Assembly: GCA_023374045.1 (NCBI GenBank)
Contig: CM041776.1
Location: 279,247,999 to 279,311,998, forward strand
Direction of reading: 5' to 3'
DNA from: Limonium bicolor
Taxonomy: Eukaryota; Streptophyta; Magnoliopsida; Caryophyllales; Plumbaginaceae
DNA length: 64,000 nt
The notes under the pieces are model-generated. The model was not told where the DNA came from and ran no database searches. It saw only the letters and a program-made list of their open reading frames with translations. A program made the position numbers and the translations under genes. The first letter of the stretch is position 1. Every line of letters starts with the position of its first letter. Shown piece after piece: positions 11,811-22,132 of this stretch.

Positions 11811-12671
11811 GACTAGAATACCGAGCTTAGGAATATACCGAGTTAGGAATGCTAACCACAGTTACCTAAGTGAGCAGTTGTGTAAAGGTTAACCACTAAC
11901 TAAGTGTGGAGATACCTTGTTGTCGGGGAAACGTTACAACCGTTGGAACCGATAAGTGTGCAAGCACGATGCTAATAAATGTTCGTGTGAATTCAGATGT
12001 CAGGTAGACCACGAGGTCGAGGCCGCGGGCGCGGCATTGGTGATACTGGGAACCAGGGAGAGAACCCTACGACACAAGTCATGGCCGATGCTGTAGCGGC
12101 CGCCGTAGCCCAGATGGTCCCACAGTTAGTGGCTGTGATTCAGCAGGGGCAACAGCCCGAAGTTCACCCACCACCGCCACCGCCACGAGAGACCAACTGG
12201 GTCAAGGTGTTGGCAGATTTGAGACCCCCGTCATTTCATGGGGAGACCGACCCTCGTAAGCTGGAGGCGTACATCTCCGAGTTGGAGACCACCTATGAGA
12301 CCTTGGATGTGCCTGCTGGGGCCAAGGTCCGTCTTGCCGCTTACTACCTGAAGGGTTCGGCACAAAGTTGGTGGAAGCTTGTGAGAGAGGACCGGATGAC
12401 GGATCCTCAGTTTGGTTGGAGAGAGTATACGGCTCTGCTGCGAGCCAAGTATTATCCTGTGCATGTACAAGAGGCCAAGCGCCTGGAGCTAGATAGCCTG
12501 AGGCAGGGGGATAAGATGTCGGTTGATGACTACTACACCGCTTTCACCGGCCTTATCCACCTGTTACTGGACCTGGGATACTCGAACCGGGTGCTGGTGA
12601 ACCGTTTCTACAACGGTCTCAGCCACCGTCTTCGATACGGGATGGGGCCAGCTGAGTATACTACCTTGCAG

Positions 12672-12771
12672 GTAATTTGAATGAAGTGTGATGTGATAAG
12701 TGTAATCCATAAGTGAATAATAATGTGAGTTGTGAGTTATTTGCGGGGCATGACCGACGTCCTAAATTCAG
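12672..12771 (+). other. Intron 1 in element A gag
   Basis: Begins GTAATT and ends AAATTCAG. Removing it joins TTLQ to ECYHTAA in phase 0. Element B has an intron at exactly this place (TTIQ/ECYDAA), as does A'. Splicing itself is not observed here; it is inferred from frame and from conservation. Confidence 0.75.
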
Positions 12772-13030
12772 GAGTGCTATCATACCGCTGCCAAGGTTGA
12801 GATCACCGTCCGTCTGAGGGACGAGGAGAATGCGCACAAGCGCAAGGCCACGAGCGAGGGCCAGAGTTCACAGGGGTATGGGGGAGGAAAGAAAAAGAAG
12901 CCCTACCCTCAGCCCCAGAAGAGTCAGCACTAGGGTGACAAGGGCCAAGCCCAAACCACCACAGCTGAGGAGCCACTGAAGCTCACATATGCATACGCGG
13001 CGAAACCCCTACGCTCTTACCCGCCTAAGG

Positions 13031-13122
13031 GTAATTACTTAATCATGTGTGCCAAGTTGAAGTGTATGTTGTTAAGTTATGAAGTAAGTATTGATTGTGT
13101 ACTGTGATAGCAGCTAGCACAG
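13031..13122 (+). other. Intron 2 in element A gag
   Basis: Begins GTAATTAC after the codons for PPK and one extra base (phase 1). It ends either at GCAG (13113) or GCACAG (13122), with both acceptors in frame. In A' only the first acceptor survives. The same intron, same phase, stands before the zinc knuckles in element B. Confidence 0.72.
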
Positions 13123-13677
13123 GTTCTGGACCGGAGCGCCACTACTACTGTAAGTGGTGTAACGGAGACCACCCCGGCAAAGACTGCAAAGGAAATGACG
13201 TGCAGTGTCGCTACTGCGAGAAGTGGGGTCACCGTGACTATGAGTGTTACCGGAACCCCAACAGCAGAGTCAATAAGCCCAAGGGGCAGTGGAAGGGTAA
13301 GGCCACAGCGACCATCGATGGCCCAAAGTCGGCTAACCAGCCACCCACAGATCAGAGGAACACTGATTCCCAAAAGGGGAAAGGGTCGGGACCTAGCAAG
13401 GCCGCCCTGAATGTGGTGGACCGGTCTGAGGCGCCAGGGCCCTCTACTAGACCAAGTACTGCCTAAACTGTTGAGTGAAATAAGTGATTGCATACTGCAT
13501 TTCATGCATGTGTGTTAGTGAGTCCAAGTGTACTACCATGTGAGTAAATAATTAAAGTATAATGTGAAAGTCACCTAATTAGATAATTCTAAACTTAAAG
13601 GAGCCTTCAATATTTGTTATCCAATCCCACCCACACCAAACCCTGAAGAAACCACCATCAACATCACCGACTTTCCA

Positions 13678-14340
13678 ATGGAGCAATGTCAGGTCATCCA
13701 ACCAGGTATGATACTCTTAAATGGATACCTGACACCGGAAGCACAAATCCACATCATCAGACGATGCAATGAACTGGGAGCAGCACCAGATGGTTTCTAC
13801 ACACCCGAATACCCGAGTGGATCGAGAATGAAATTGAAGATGATGTGCATGGGTAAGGACTGGAATCCTTACACCAAGACATATCAAGAAGTGCGAGCTG
13901 AAGATGGAGCAACTGTACCGATGATACCTGAGGAGTTCCTTGCGGCCGTTAACCACGCCGTGGGAATTGCTCAGCAAGTTGAATCAGATTCAATACCGAG
14001 TGTTAAAGCGGATTTATGTATTGTGAACTTCTACCAGAAAGGTGGGCGGTTAGGTTTACACCAAGATAAGGACGAGTCACCCGAGTCTCTAAGTGAGGGA
14101 GTACCCGTAGTGTCTTGGTCCATTGGTGATACCGCAGTGTTTATATATGGCGAGCAGAAGCGTGCTGATCTCGCAAAGAAGCTAGTGTTGAAATCAGGAG
14201 ATGTGTTAATCATGGGTGGGCAGTCAAGGATGCTATATCACAGCATCAGGAAGATCAAACTGAATACCGCACCATCGGCAGTGATCAATGCCACACACAT
14301 GAAACCCGGACGTTTGAATTTGACCTTCAGGCAATTTTAA
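13678..14340 (+). CDS. AlkB/ALKBH1-like 2-oxoglutarate-Fe(II) dioxygenase carried by element A
   Basis: AlkB enzymes remove methyl groups from DNA or RNA bases by oxidation with 2-oxoglutarate and Fe(II). The 220-residue product, from ATG 13678, covers the whole catalytic domain. It has HQDKDE (His128, Asp130), His188 in the SRMLYHSI block, and RLNLTFR (Arg212, Arg218): the full iron and 2-oxoglutarate binding set. The N-terminal substrate-lid-like part contains LKMMCMGKDW, typical of plant ALKBH1-type proteins. The frame is open upstream to 13579, and an AG at 13599-13600 could be a splice acceptor giving a longer N-terminus (AFNICYPIPP onward). It lies between gag (ends 13466) and protease (14544) in a different frame from both. 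It has no stop or frameshift, unlike pol. Capture from a host ALKBH1-like gene is my inference; substrate is unknown. Confidence 0.9.
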   Translation: MEQCQVIQPGMILLNGYLTPEAQIHIIRRCNELGAAPDGFYTPEYPSGSRMKLKMMCMGKDWNPYTKTYQEVRAEDGATVPMIPEEFLAAVNHAVGIAQQVESDSIPSVKADLCIVNFYQKGGRLGLHQDKDESPESLSEGVPVVSWSIGDTAVFIYGEQKRADLAKKLVLKSGDVLIMGGQSRMLYHSIRKIKLNTAPSAVINATHMKPGRLNLTFRQF

Positions 14341-14517
14341 AGCCTTGTATGATTATGTAATGTGTTAAGCCAGTTGTATATTAAGAATGCTATATCTAGC
14401 TAAGTTTACAATGTAATCGACTTATGATGTGAAGGGAGTGTTAATCAATAAAGTGGAGTTTTTCGAAGTATATCAACCGTGTTGTTACCAAATACTTATA
14501 AGTTGCCAATGAATTAG

Positions 14518-14948
14518 GCTGTGCACTCGGAACGGGAGGTATAATGGGCGTTTGCAATGAGGCAGAAGCCGGCAAGAGCGGCGCAATCCTCACCGGTACC
14601 TTTCCAGTCAATGGCGTGGACACTTCGATCTTGTTCGACTCCGGAGCCTCACATACATTTATTTCGCTGTCTTTTGCGAAGAGGTTGGGGTTAGACAGTG
14701 AAGAGATGCCAGACTTCCTAGTCACTCTCCCGTCGAAAGAGCGGATCAGGTGTACCCGCTACCACCGAGACGTTGTTGTACAAATTAGAGATGAAGAGTT
14801 TCCGATCGACTTGATAGAGTTCGAGGGACTTGGTTTTGATGTGATCGTTGGGATGAACTGGTTGGAACGGTACAAGGGCAGAATCCTGTGTGCCGAGCAT
14901 CGTCTGCTTCTTCGGAGTCCGTCTGGGGTTACAATATCTTACTGCTAG
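14518..14948 (+). pseudogene. Element A aspartic protease
   Basis: Retroviral-type aspartic protease that cuts the polyprotein. The active-site block is LFDSGASHTFIS (D-S-G) near 14632-14667, followed by VIVGMNWL, the usual second motif. The frame is open from before ATG 14544; an AG at 14516-14517 fits a splice acceptor (phase 1) at the sequence GCTGTGCACTCGG, which A' shares. The frame closes at TAG 14946-14948 and continues in the same frame into reverse transcriptase at 14985, so the stop separates what should be one pol polyprotein. Confidence 0.82.
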
Positions 14949-14984
14949 AGGCCCAGGGAGCCTTCGACTCAGATCATCACCGCC

Positions 14985-17899
14985 ATGGCTATGTATCGTG
15001 AACTACGACGAGGGAATGATGTATGCCTCTGCTATGTCCAGGACATAGAGAGAGACCCAGAGTTTAGCCCAGATGTGCCGGTAGTGTCGGAGTATCCTGA
15101 TGTATTTCCTAAGGAACTGCCGGGCATGCCGCCAACACGGGAAGTTGAGTTTGAGATTGATTTGGTTCCGGGCACCGGACCAATTGCGAAGGCGCCCTAT
15201 CGTATGGCTCCAGCAGAGATGACAGAGCTCAAGGAGCAGCTGAGAGACCTACTCGACAAGGGATTTATCCGCCCTAGCGTTTCACCATGGGGAGCGCCGG
15301 TCCTCTTCGTGAAGAAGAAGGACGGTAGTCTCCACCTGTGTATTGACTATCGAGAACTTAATGCAGTTACGGTGAAGAACCGTTATCCTTTACCACGCAT
15401 CGACGACTTATTTGATCAGTTGAGAGGAGCATCAGTATTCTCCAAGATAGATCTACGATCCAGATACCATCAGATTGCCATCCGTGAGAGTGACATTAAG
15501 AAGACCGCATTCAGAACCAGATATGGACATTATGAGTTTACGGTTATGCCGTTTGGTTTATCCAATGCACCAGCCAAGCTCTTGGACTTAATGAACCGCT
15601 TGTTCCAAGATCAGTTGGACAAGTCAGTGGTAGTCTTCATCGACGATATTCTTGTGTACTCGAAATCGAGGGGTGAGCACGAAAGCCACCTGAGAAGTGT
15701 GTTGCAAACATTGAGAAAGAATCAGTTGTATGCTAAATTTTCAAAGTATGAGTTTTGGTTGAACCAAGTATATCTTTTCTTGGCCATGTGATTTCTGAAG
15801 CCGGGATCGCAGTTGATCCGGCAAAGATTGATGCAGTGCGCACCTGGCCTAGGCCGAAGACAGTTACCGATATCAGGAGCTTCCTCGGTCTGGCAGGATA
15901 TTATAGGAGATCTGTGAAGGACTTCTCCAGTGTCTCGAAGCCGATGACTTCCTTGATGAAGAAGGATGCTCCATTTGAGTGGACAGATGACTGCGAGAGT
16001 TCTTTTCAGAGTCTTAAGGATGCTCTGACATCTGCACCAGTCCTGACTTTACCAGACGGTCCAGATGGTTTTGAGGTCTATTGCGACGCATCAAGCAGAG
16101 GTATGGGTAGTGTGTTGATGCAACACGGGAAGGTCGTAGCGTACGCCTCCCGACAGCTGAAGAAGCATGAAGAAAACTACCCTACCCATGACTTAGAATT
16201 GGGTGCCATTGTCTTCGCATTGAAGATATGGCGACATCATTTGTATGGGGTAAACGTGACAATCTATTCCGACCACAAAAGTTTAAAATACTTGTTCACT
16301 CAGAAGGAGTTGAACATGAGACAAAGAAGGTGGGTCGAGTTCTTAAACGACTACGACATCAATTTACAGTACAAAGAGGGTAAGGCAAATGTGGTAGCTG
16401 ACGCATTGAGTCACCGAGCACACTCTCTCCATTCGCTAGTCTCTCATACTAGCTTGGTTGAAGAGGTGCGGAGTGCTCAGATGACGAATCAGTATATGTT
16501 GGAGATCAGAAAGAAGCTTATTGATGGCACATTCGAGGGTCAGAAGTACGACTTCTGACTCCACGATGATGACCTGATTAGGCTCAATGGCCGACTGTGT
16601 ATTCCGAGGAGTAGCGCTGAACTGAAGGAGCGCATACTGAGTGAATCCCACTGTTCTACGACTTCGATTCACCCCGAAGCTTCAAAGATGTACAAGGGTA
16701 TGAAACGTTATTTTTGGTGGACTGGAATGAAAAAGGATGTGAATGATTATGTATTGAGGTGTCTCACTTGCTAGAAGGTCAAGTTTGAGCACCGACGGCC
16801 TGGTGGTATGGTACAGCCAATGCCAGTGCCTGAGTGGAAGTTCCATGACATTTCTATGGACTTCGTAGTAGGGCTTCCGCCTACAAGGGGAGGTATGAAT
16901 ATGATTTGGGTTGTTGTTGACCGACTGACCAAGGTGGCCCGATTCATATCGATGAAGGTCACCTGGAAAGTGGCAAAACTTGCAGAGCTTTTCGATAGAG
17001 AGATAGTTCGGCACCATGGGGTACCGAAGACTATCGTGTCTGATAGGGATACCAGATTCCTCTCCAGGTACTGGAAATCCACAGGGGAAGCGCTTGGTAC
17101 CGAGCTGAAGCTGAGTACAGCGTTCCACCCACAGACAGATGGACAGAGTGAGCGCACCATCCAGACACTCGAGGATATGTTACGTGCATGTGCACTTGAC
17201 TTTCAGACCAGCTGGATTGACAAGTTACATCTGATCGAGTTTAGTTACAACAACAGTTACCATGCTTCGATCAAGATGTCTCCCTTCCAGGCTTTGTACG
17301 GTAGACCATGCCGCACGCCAATATGCTGGGATGAGTCGAGTGAGACGGTCATTATAGGACCAAAGTATCTGGAACAAGTTCAAGCAGAGGTACGACAGAT
17401 CCGGGCTAACATGAAGTCAGCTCAGGATAGACAGAAATCATACGCCGATGTGCACAGACGTGACCTGGAGTTCGCCGTGGGCGATCAGGTATTTCTTAGA
17501 GTATCCCTCATGAAGGGAGTGTTTCGTTTTGGCCAGAAAGGCAAGTTGAGCCCGAAATATGTGGGGCCTTATGTTGTGACGGAGCGGATCGGCCCGGTAG
17601 CTTACATACTTGATTTACCCGCCGAGCTAGGCAAGGTACATGATGTATTTCATGTGTCCCAGTTGAAGAAATATATGTCTCATCCGTCTCATGTGCTTCA
17701 GCCTGAAAGGCTAACCTTAGAGCCGACCATGCGATCAGTGGAGACTCCGGTACGGATTCTGGATACTAAGACTCGAGACACTCGCCATAAGTCAGTGAGA
17801 TTGGTGAAGGTTCTCTGGTCTAACCAGGACGTTGAGGAGGCCACTTGGGAGCTGGAAGATAAGATGAAGGCGAAGTACCCGTCGTTGTTTATTTCTTAG
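14985..17899 (+). pseudogene. Element A pol: reverse transcriptase, RNase H, integrase, chromodomain (broken)
   Basis: Reverse transcriptase (14985-15790) has YRELNAV, SKIDLRS and the catalytic VVFIDDIL block. A small insertion near 15770 shifts the frame. RNase H (about 15790-16550) has VYCDASS, then [10 protein letters not shown] and YSDHKSLKY. Integrase (about 16560-17600) has an HHCC zinc-binding region ending CLTC, then MDF, VSDRD and the PQTDGQSERT block carrying the DDE acid. The chromodomain occupies about 17750-17890 (VLWSNQDVEEATWELE). Stops are TGA 16556-16558 and TAG 16772-16774. The chromodomain normally steers integration to particular chromatin. This copy cannot make a full polyprotein. 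Confidence 0.88.
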
Positions 17900-18177
17900 T
17901 GTTTATGTGTATAGGGTACGGGGCGTACCCCTTTTAATGGGGGTAGAGCCGTTTCGGTTATGTGTGTACGACATGTATTTAAATACATCGTCTATGTTAT
18001 GTTGTTATGTTACAGACCGTTGTGTCTGAATGATGTTGTTGTATGGACCTTGTGTCCGATGTTATGTAAGTATGTTGTTAATGTTGTTATGGAGATATTG
18101 TTTTATGAGAATTCCCGTGTGCTTTTCTAATATTGAAGACATGTGGAAAGTGTGAACTTTGGGGACAAAGTTCTTTT
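17900..18177 (+). other. Element A 3' untranslated interior with a second purine tract
   Basis: Between the chromodomain stop and the polypurine tract lies about 280 bp without genes. Near 17936-17949 is AATGGGGGTAGAGCC, a purine-rich copy resembling the real tract. It is preceded by a short palindrome GGGTACGGGGCGTACCCC. Equivalent motifs occur in A', B and C. Confidence 0.55.
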
Positions 18178-18190
18178 AAGGGGGGTAGAT
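18178..18190 (+). promoter_or_regulatory. Polypurine tract of element A
   Basis: AAGGGGGGTAGAT directly precedes the 3' LTR at 18191, the expected place for the plus-strand primer. Confidence 0.85.
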
Positions 18191-21100
18191 TGAAATACCC
18201 CAAACCTTAGTATGTTGTTTAAACATTTAAAATACGGTATATTAAGACTAAAAAGAGTCTTAGAAGCGCTAGTAAACAATTTAAACCATAGAAAACACAA
18301 ATAAATACCTTAAGGTCAATAAAGGCTAAAATGTGCTCTAAGCCTGGGATAAGCTTGGTTAAGACCTAGTGAACTTACCAAGACCTTATTTATATACTAA
18401 TGGACATATTAAACCAATTACCAAAGAAAACCAAGCTTGAAGACAAGTTAAAACACAAAATGTGCTTTAAGGAGTCTTAAAGCACATTTTTGAAAAATTG
18501 TCTTGTAAATGAGTTTTGAATGGCTAAATGTCCATCATTACTCTTTAATTAACATGTGTACTACTTAGTATCACATTAGGGACTCTAAATCAATGGGAAA
18601 TCAAAATTTTCACAACTATGTGCCTTGTTTTAGTGACTAGTAACTAAAATAAGCTAGATTATAACATATGTCAATATAAGTGTGACAATTGGTCAAAAAG
18701 ACTAAAATACCTCTTATTATGTTGTGGGGGCCGGTTTTCATGGTGGTGAGTCTCCACTTATGCTAGCTTATTAAGTAAAGAAAAGATGACTACTTAAGTT
18801 ACTATTTGCTTTAACATATAAATATCTTCTAAAAGAAAACTTCAAACTCATTCTCTCATTCCCTTGCATTCCCACCGTCTTCTACCTTCCTTCTTTCTTT
18901 CATTTCCGATTTTGCAACAGCACCACCACCATCATTCTTCATCTTCAATCACTTGTAATTCCTAGCTCACTTTGCCAAATCAAAAACTAAGACCACCATT
19001 CTCTTTGTCTTGCCAAGCTCTTCAACTTCATCCTTTCAAAATTCCAAGAGCTCCATTTTGGTGCCAAGAGGAATCTCCATGGGAGGAGCTTGAGCTCATC
19101 TTTTCACATATTATTGTTCTCCTTTGCTTCTAGGTAAGGAAACTCAAAGAAAAACTCCACTTCCTTCATGTTTTTATGTTGTCCGAAAAACACCATTGAT
19201 GGTGTCCTTACCTTGCTTGTTCTAGCTTCATTTGGATCTTCCAAGGGCTTGGTGGAGTCCTCTCTTGCTACGTATCCAAACTCTCCTTCATTTCCAAGGT
19301 AAAACAATCATCTTAATGTTCTAAGACAATATATGTATCTAGGGTTTACAATGAGATGAAGCATAAAGCTTGTATACTCATTTCATTATTTGTATATTGT
19401 TTAGAAGTTGACAAGAAATCAAACATCCTTGCCGATTTTAATCAAGGAAACAAGAAAGAAGTTTGTGAGGAAAAGAGGTAAATATGCTAACCTAATGTAG
19501 TTTAATGTCTTAGGAAAAATGAGCTTATATTGCTTATGAAAACTACCTAACGAGCCAATGATAAATGAGTTAGTAAAATGCTCTCAAGGAGTTTATTAAG
19601 GGCATATGCATTGTTGTATGTATTTGCAGGTCAAAGGCAAATATAATGTGGGAAATTCAGTGTTTATGGTTTATGCATCTTAAGGGCCTAAGAGCCATGC
19701 TATTTAAGGGCCTAAGTGCCATGCAATTTAAATAATGCACTATATTGTGATGTAGTGTAAGTTTGGTGAAGTTTTGTGTATAAGAATGCTCTTGATGGGT
19801 TTAAGTGTTCTTGAATGTTTAATGATGGAAACTTTGTGTTTCGGTGTAACAAGATGCTAGGAGAACCCATGTCAAAATTTAGATAATGTATAAGAAGTTT
19901 TAGGTGTTTAAAACGAGTTTTAGTGAGTTAGGAAGTGTTTAGAATGATTAAGTGTTCTACTAGTGAAAGGAACATGCATTAAGGTATTCTAAGGTGTAAA
20001 AAGGACTTAAGCAATATTCTAGAGGATTTAGAATGCAAATGAGTGTTTTGGGATACTTCAAGTTCATGTAGGGATTGTGTTTAGGACTTGTGCAATCTTA
20101 GTGAATAAGGAAGAAAAGATGTCTGGGAGAGGATGTTGTAGTGGTGAGGGAACATTTGGGACTAGTGGTAGTTATAGGTATAAAACACCACATGAAAACC
20201 TAGTGAAAAGTATTGCATGTGCCAACCTTTGTATATGAATTTGTGTAAGGTTGAGGAGGTTTTTGATGAATGATTTAAGGAGTTAATGGAGGTCCTAAGG
20301 TGTGTTTGAAGTGCCCAAATAAGGTTAGAACATACTAGGATATATGAGGTGAAGTTTGGAGTTAAATGGGCAATTAAAAACAAGGGTCTGGAGCAGACCG
20401 ACCTTGGGGACCGGACCTGCAAGGTCGGTCGAGCCCAGTTTACCCTGCGAAAAATGGTCTCTGGAATAGACCGACCTTGGGGACCGGACTTGCAAGGTCG
20501 GTCGGGCATGGATTTTTAGTACGGATTGAGTCTCTGGAATAGACCGACCTTGGGACCGAACTTACAAGGTCGGTCATGCCTAAATCTTTGTACGTAAGTG
20601 AGTCTTGGGAATCGACCGATCTTGTGACCGAACTTGCCAAGATCGGTCGGGCCTGAGTTTCAAAGGGGAAAAAAACTCTCGGGAATAGACCGACCTTGTG
20701 GACCGAACTTGCAAGGTTGGTCGGAGTAGAATTTTTTACGGTAATATGTTCTGGAATGGACCGACCTTGTGTAAGGTCGGTCGGTAAGGTCGGTCGTACC
20801 AAAACTTGTAAAAAAAAACAAAGTGTGGCTTAAGTAGTTAACCCTATGGGGTATGATGAAGGTAATCAAGGATAAGATTGGGCATTAAAACGTGTCGTAT
20901 AACCATGTAAAATGTTTAGTGAAATTCGAAGTTAAGTAAGTAAATTGACCGACGTTATTAATCATGTATAGGAGTGACCTACGGTGGAAACTAGTCGAAG
21001 CAAGGACCAAGGTATGGTTTTCTTGCAGTTTGTTGCCTACCGGTTTACACCGGCTTGTGTGTTGTTTGTTTTTTTGTATGTTTATGACCTTGTAAGACCT

Positions 21101-22127
21101 AAGTCATGTAACGAGTTTACAGTTGTTTATATTGTTGTATTGTTGAAGTGTGACTCATACCCCTTGTGTGTGACTAACAAGACTTAACCACATGCTGTGA
21201 TTTTTTATTGAGTTCCAACAGTGAACTTCTAACGAGTGTTAACTGGGGGTGAGGAATCCGGTTGTCCGGTCACGCGTGTAAGTATAAGAGTAGATATCTA
21301 TATCAGATTCGACTCTTATGTTGTTAAGATTGTTCTCCTTTAATTGGCATTCGATCTCCCGCTAGCTTCCTCCAAAGCTTACCTATTCTGACTTATGATC
21401 GGTTTAGTGGGAACATGTGTTTGTGTGGTGTGTTCGGGTCACAATATCCGAACCATCTATGACTTAAGTTACTCGTTCGGCTAACAGAACGGTAATGAGT
21501 GTGTGTAACAAGCTTAACATGAGGGTGAATCATTCTCTAGGCTTCTTATATTGATTACCCTTCTTGGTTTGTTGTTGTGGGAAGTGTACTCACTATGTAT
21601 GTGATGTTGTGCTATGCAATATTGTTGCTATGCCATATGTATATGTTATATGTTAAAATGAATGTCATGTTATCATGACAATTAGTTGCGCGTATCCCGG
21701 TAGCCGATGGGCTGCGCGTTAACCATACCAGCCAAGGGTTGCTGACCCCCTCGGGGGCTCCATATTTTTACTGCAGGATGAGGATCGAGGAAGCGGAATG
21801 GCTATAGACTCTACGTTGCAGGAATACTTTGGTTATTTTGGGATGTTGAGCCCGGGATGCGCCTGTGCTCCCGTGGCGATATCTTTTAGTACCGTTTGTA
21901 TTACAGTGACGGTTTGTATTAAACACTCGGTATGTTGGTTATGTATATATGGTTGTTAGTACCTAATGCTCGGGAGTCTGATCATCAGACCGGTACACTC
22001 GTATTTATTCTGCCTTGTTAACCACGTGGGTGGTTGACGGCGTTGTAGCACCGAATCGTTTAGTTATTGTTTAGTTGTTTTCCGCTGTGATTTCATTTAA
22101 TGTTAAGTGTGTAGTAGGGGTGTTACA
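18191..22127 (+). repeat. Element A, 3' LTR
   Basis: A 3,937-bp copy of 7845-11777 with mostly single-base differences and a few short indels. It includes the TATA-like box (18817) and the hairpin array (20394-20803). Its end, GGTGTTACA, is followed by the CCCTG duplication and the rest of LINE ORF2. Confidence 0.93.
20394..20803. repeat. Array of six GC-rich hairpins in the 3' LTR of A
   Basis: The same array as in the 5' LTR. The unit with the changed stem is kept: GATCTTG at 20618-20624 pairs with CAAGATC at 20638-20644. Confidence 0.85.
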
Positions 22128-22132
22128 CCCTG

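Larger units (their letters stand above)
11997..13466 (+). pseudogene. Element A gag with two introns, one internal stop
   Basis: Gag forms the particle and binds genomic RNA. Exon 1 (11997-12671) encodes an RG-rich start, a proline run and the capsid-like domain with TNWVKVLADLRPPSF and QSWWKLV. It ends at CAG followed by GTAATT. Exon 2 (12772-13030) follows TTCAG and is lysine-rich. Exon 3 starts at 13114 or 13123 (CAG or ACAG acceptors 9 bp apart, both in frame) and encodes two zinc knuckles, CKWCNGDHPGKDC and CRYCEKWGHRDYEC. Introns are about 100 and 83-92 bp. Joining the exons keeps one frame to TAA at 13466 except for TAG at 12931-12933. A' has exons of equal length, and its codon at the TAG site reads differently, so the stop looks like later damage. 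Confidence 0.78.
7845..22127 (+). mobile_element. Element A: complete Ty3/gypsy chromovirus (Tekay-like) carrying an AlkB gene
   Basis: The element is 14,283 bp with LTRs at 7845-11777 and 18191-22127, both starting TGAAATACCCC and ending GGTGTTACA. It has a primer binding site, a polypurine tract and a 5-bp target-site duplication. Interior order is gag, AlkB, protease, reverse transcriptase, RNase H, integrase, chromodomain. The long LTRs, C-terminal chromodomain and initiator-Met-type primer site fit the Tekay/Del chromovirus lineage; the AlkB gene is not part of the usual gene set. The two LTRs look roughly 1-2 percent different by eye, so the insertion is fairly recent. The pol gene carries three stops and one frameshift, so this copy is probably not autonomous. 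Confidence 0.9.

Noticed and set aside
13077..13505. 142-codon minus-strand frame over gag exon 3
   Set aside because: Shadow of the gag zinc-knuckle exon; the plus strand has the two CCHC knuckles.
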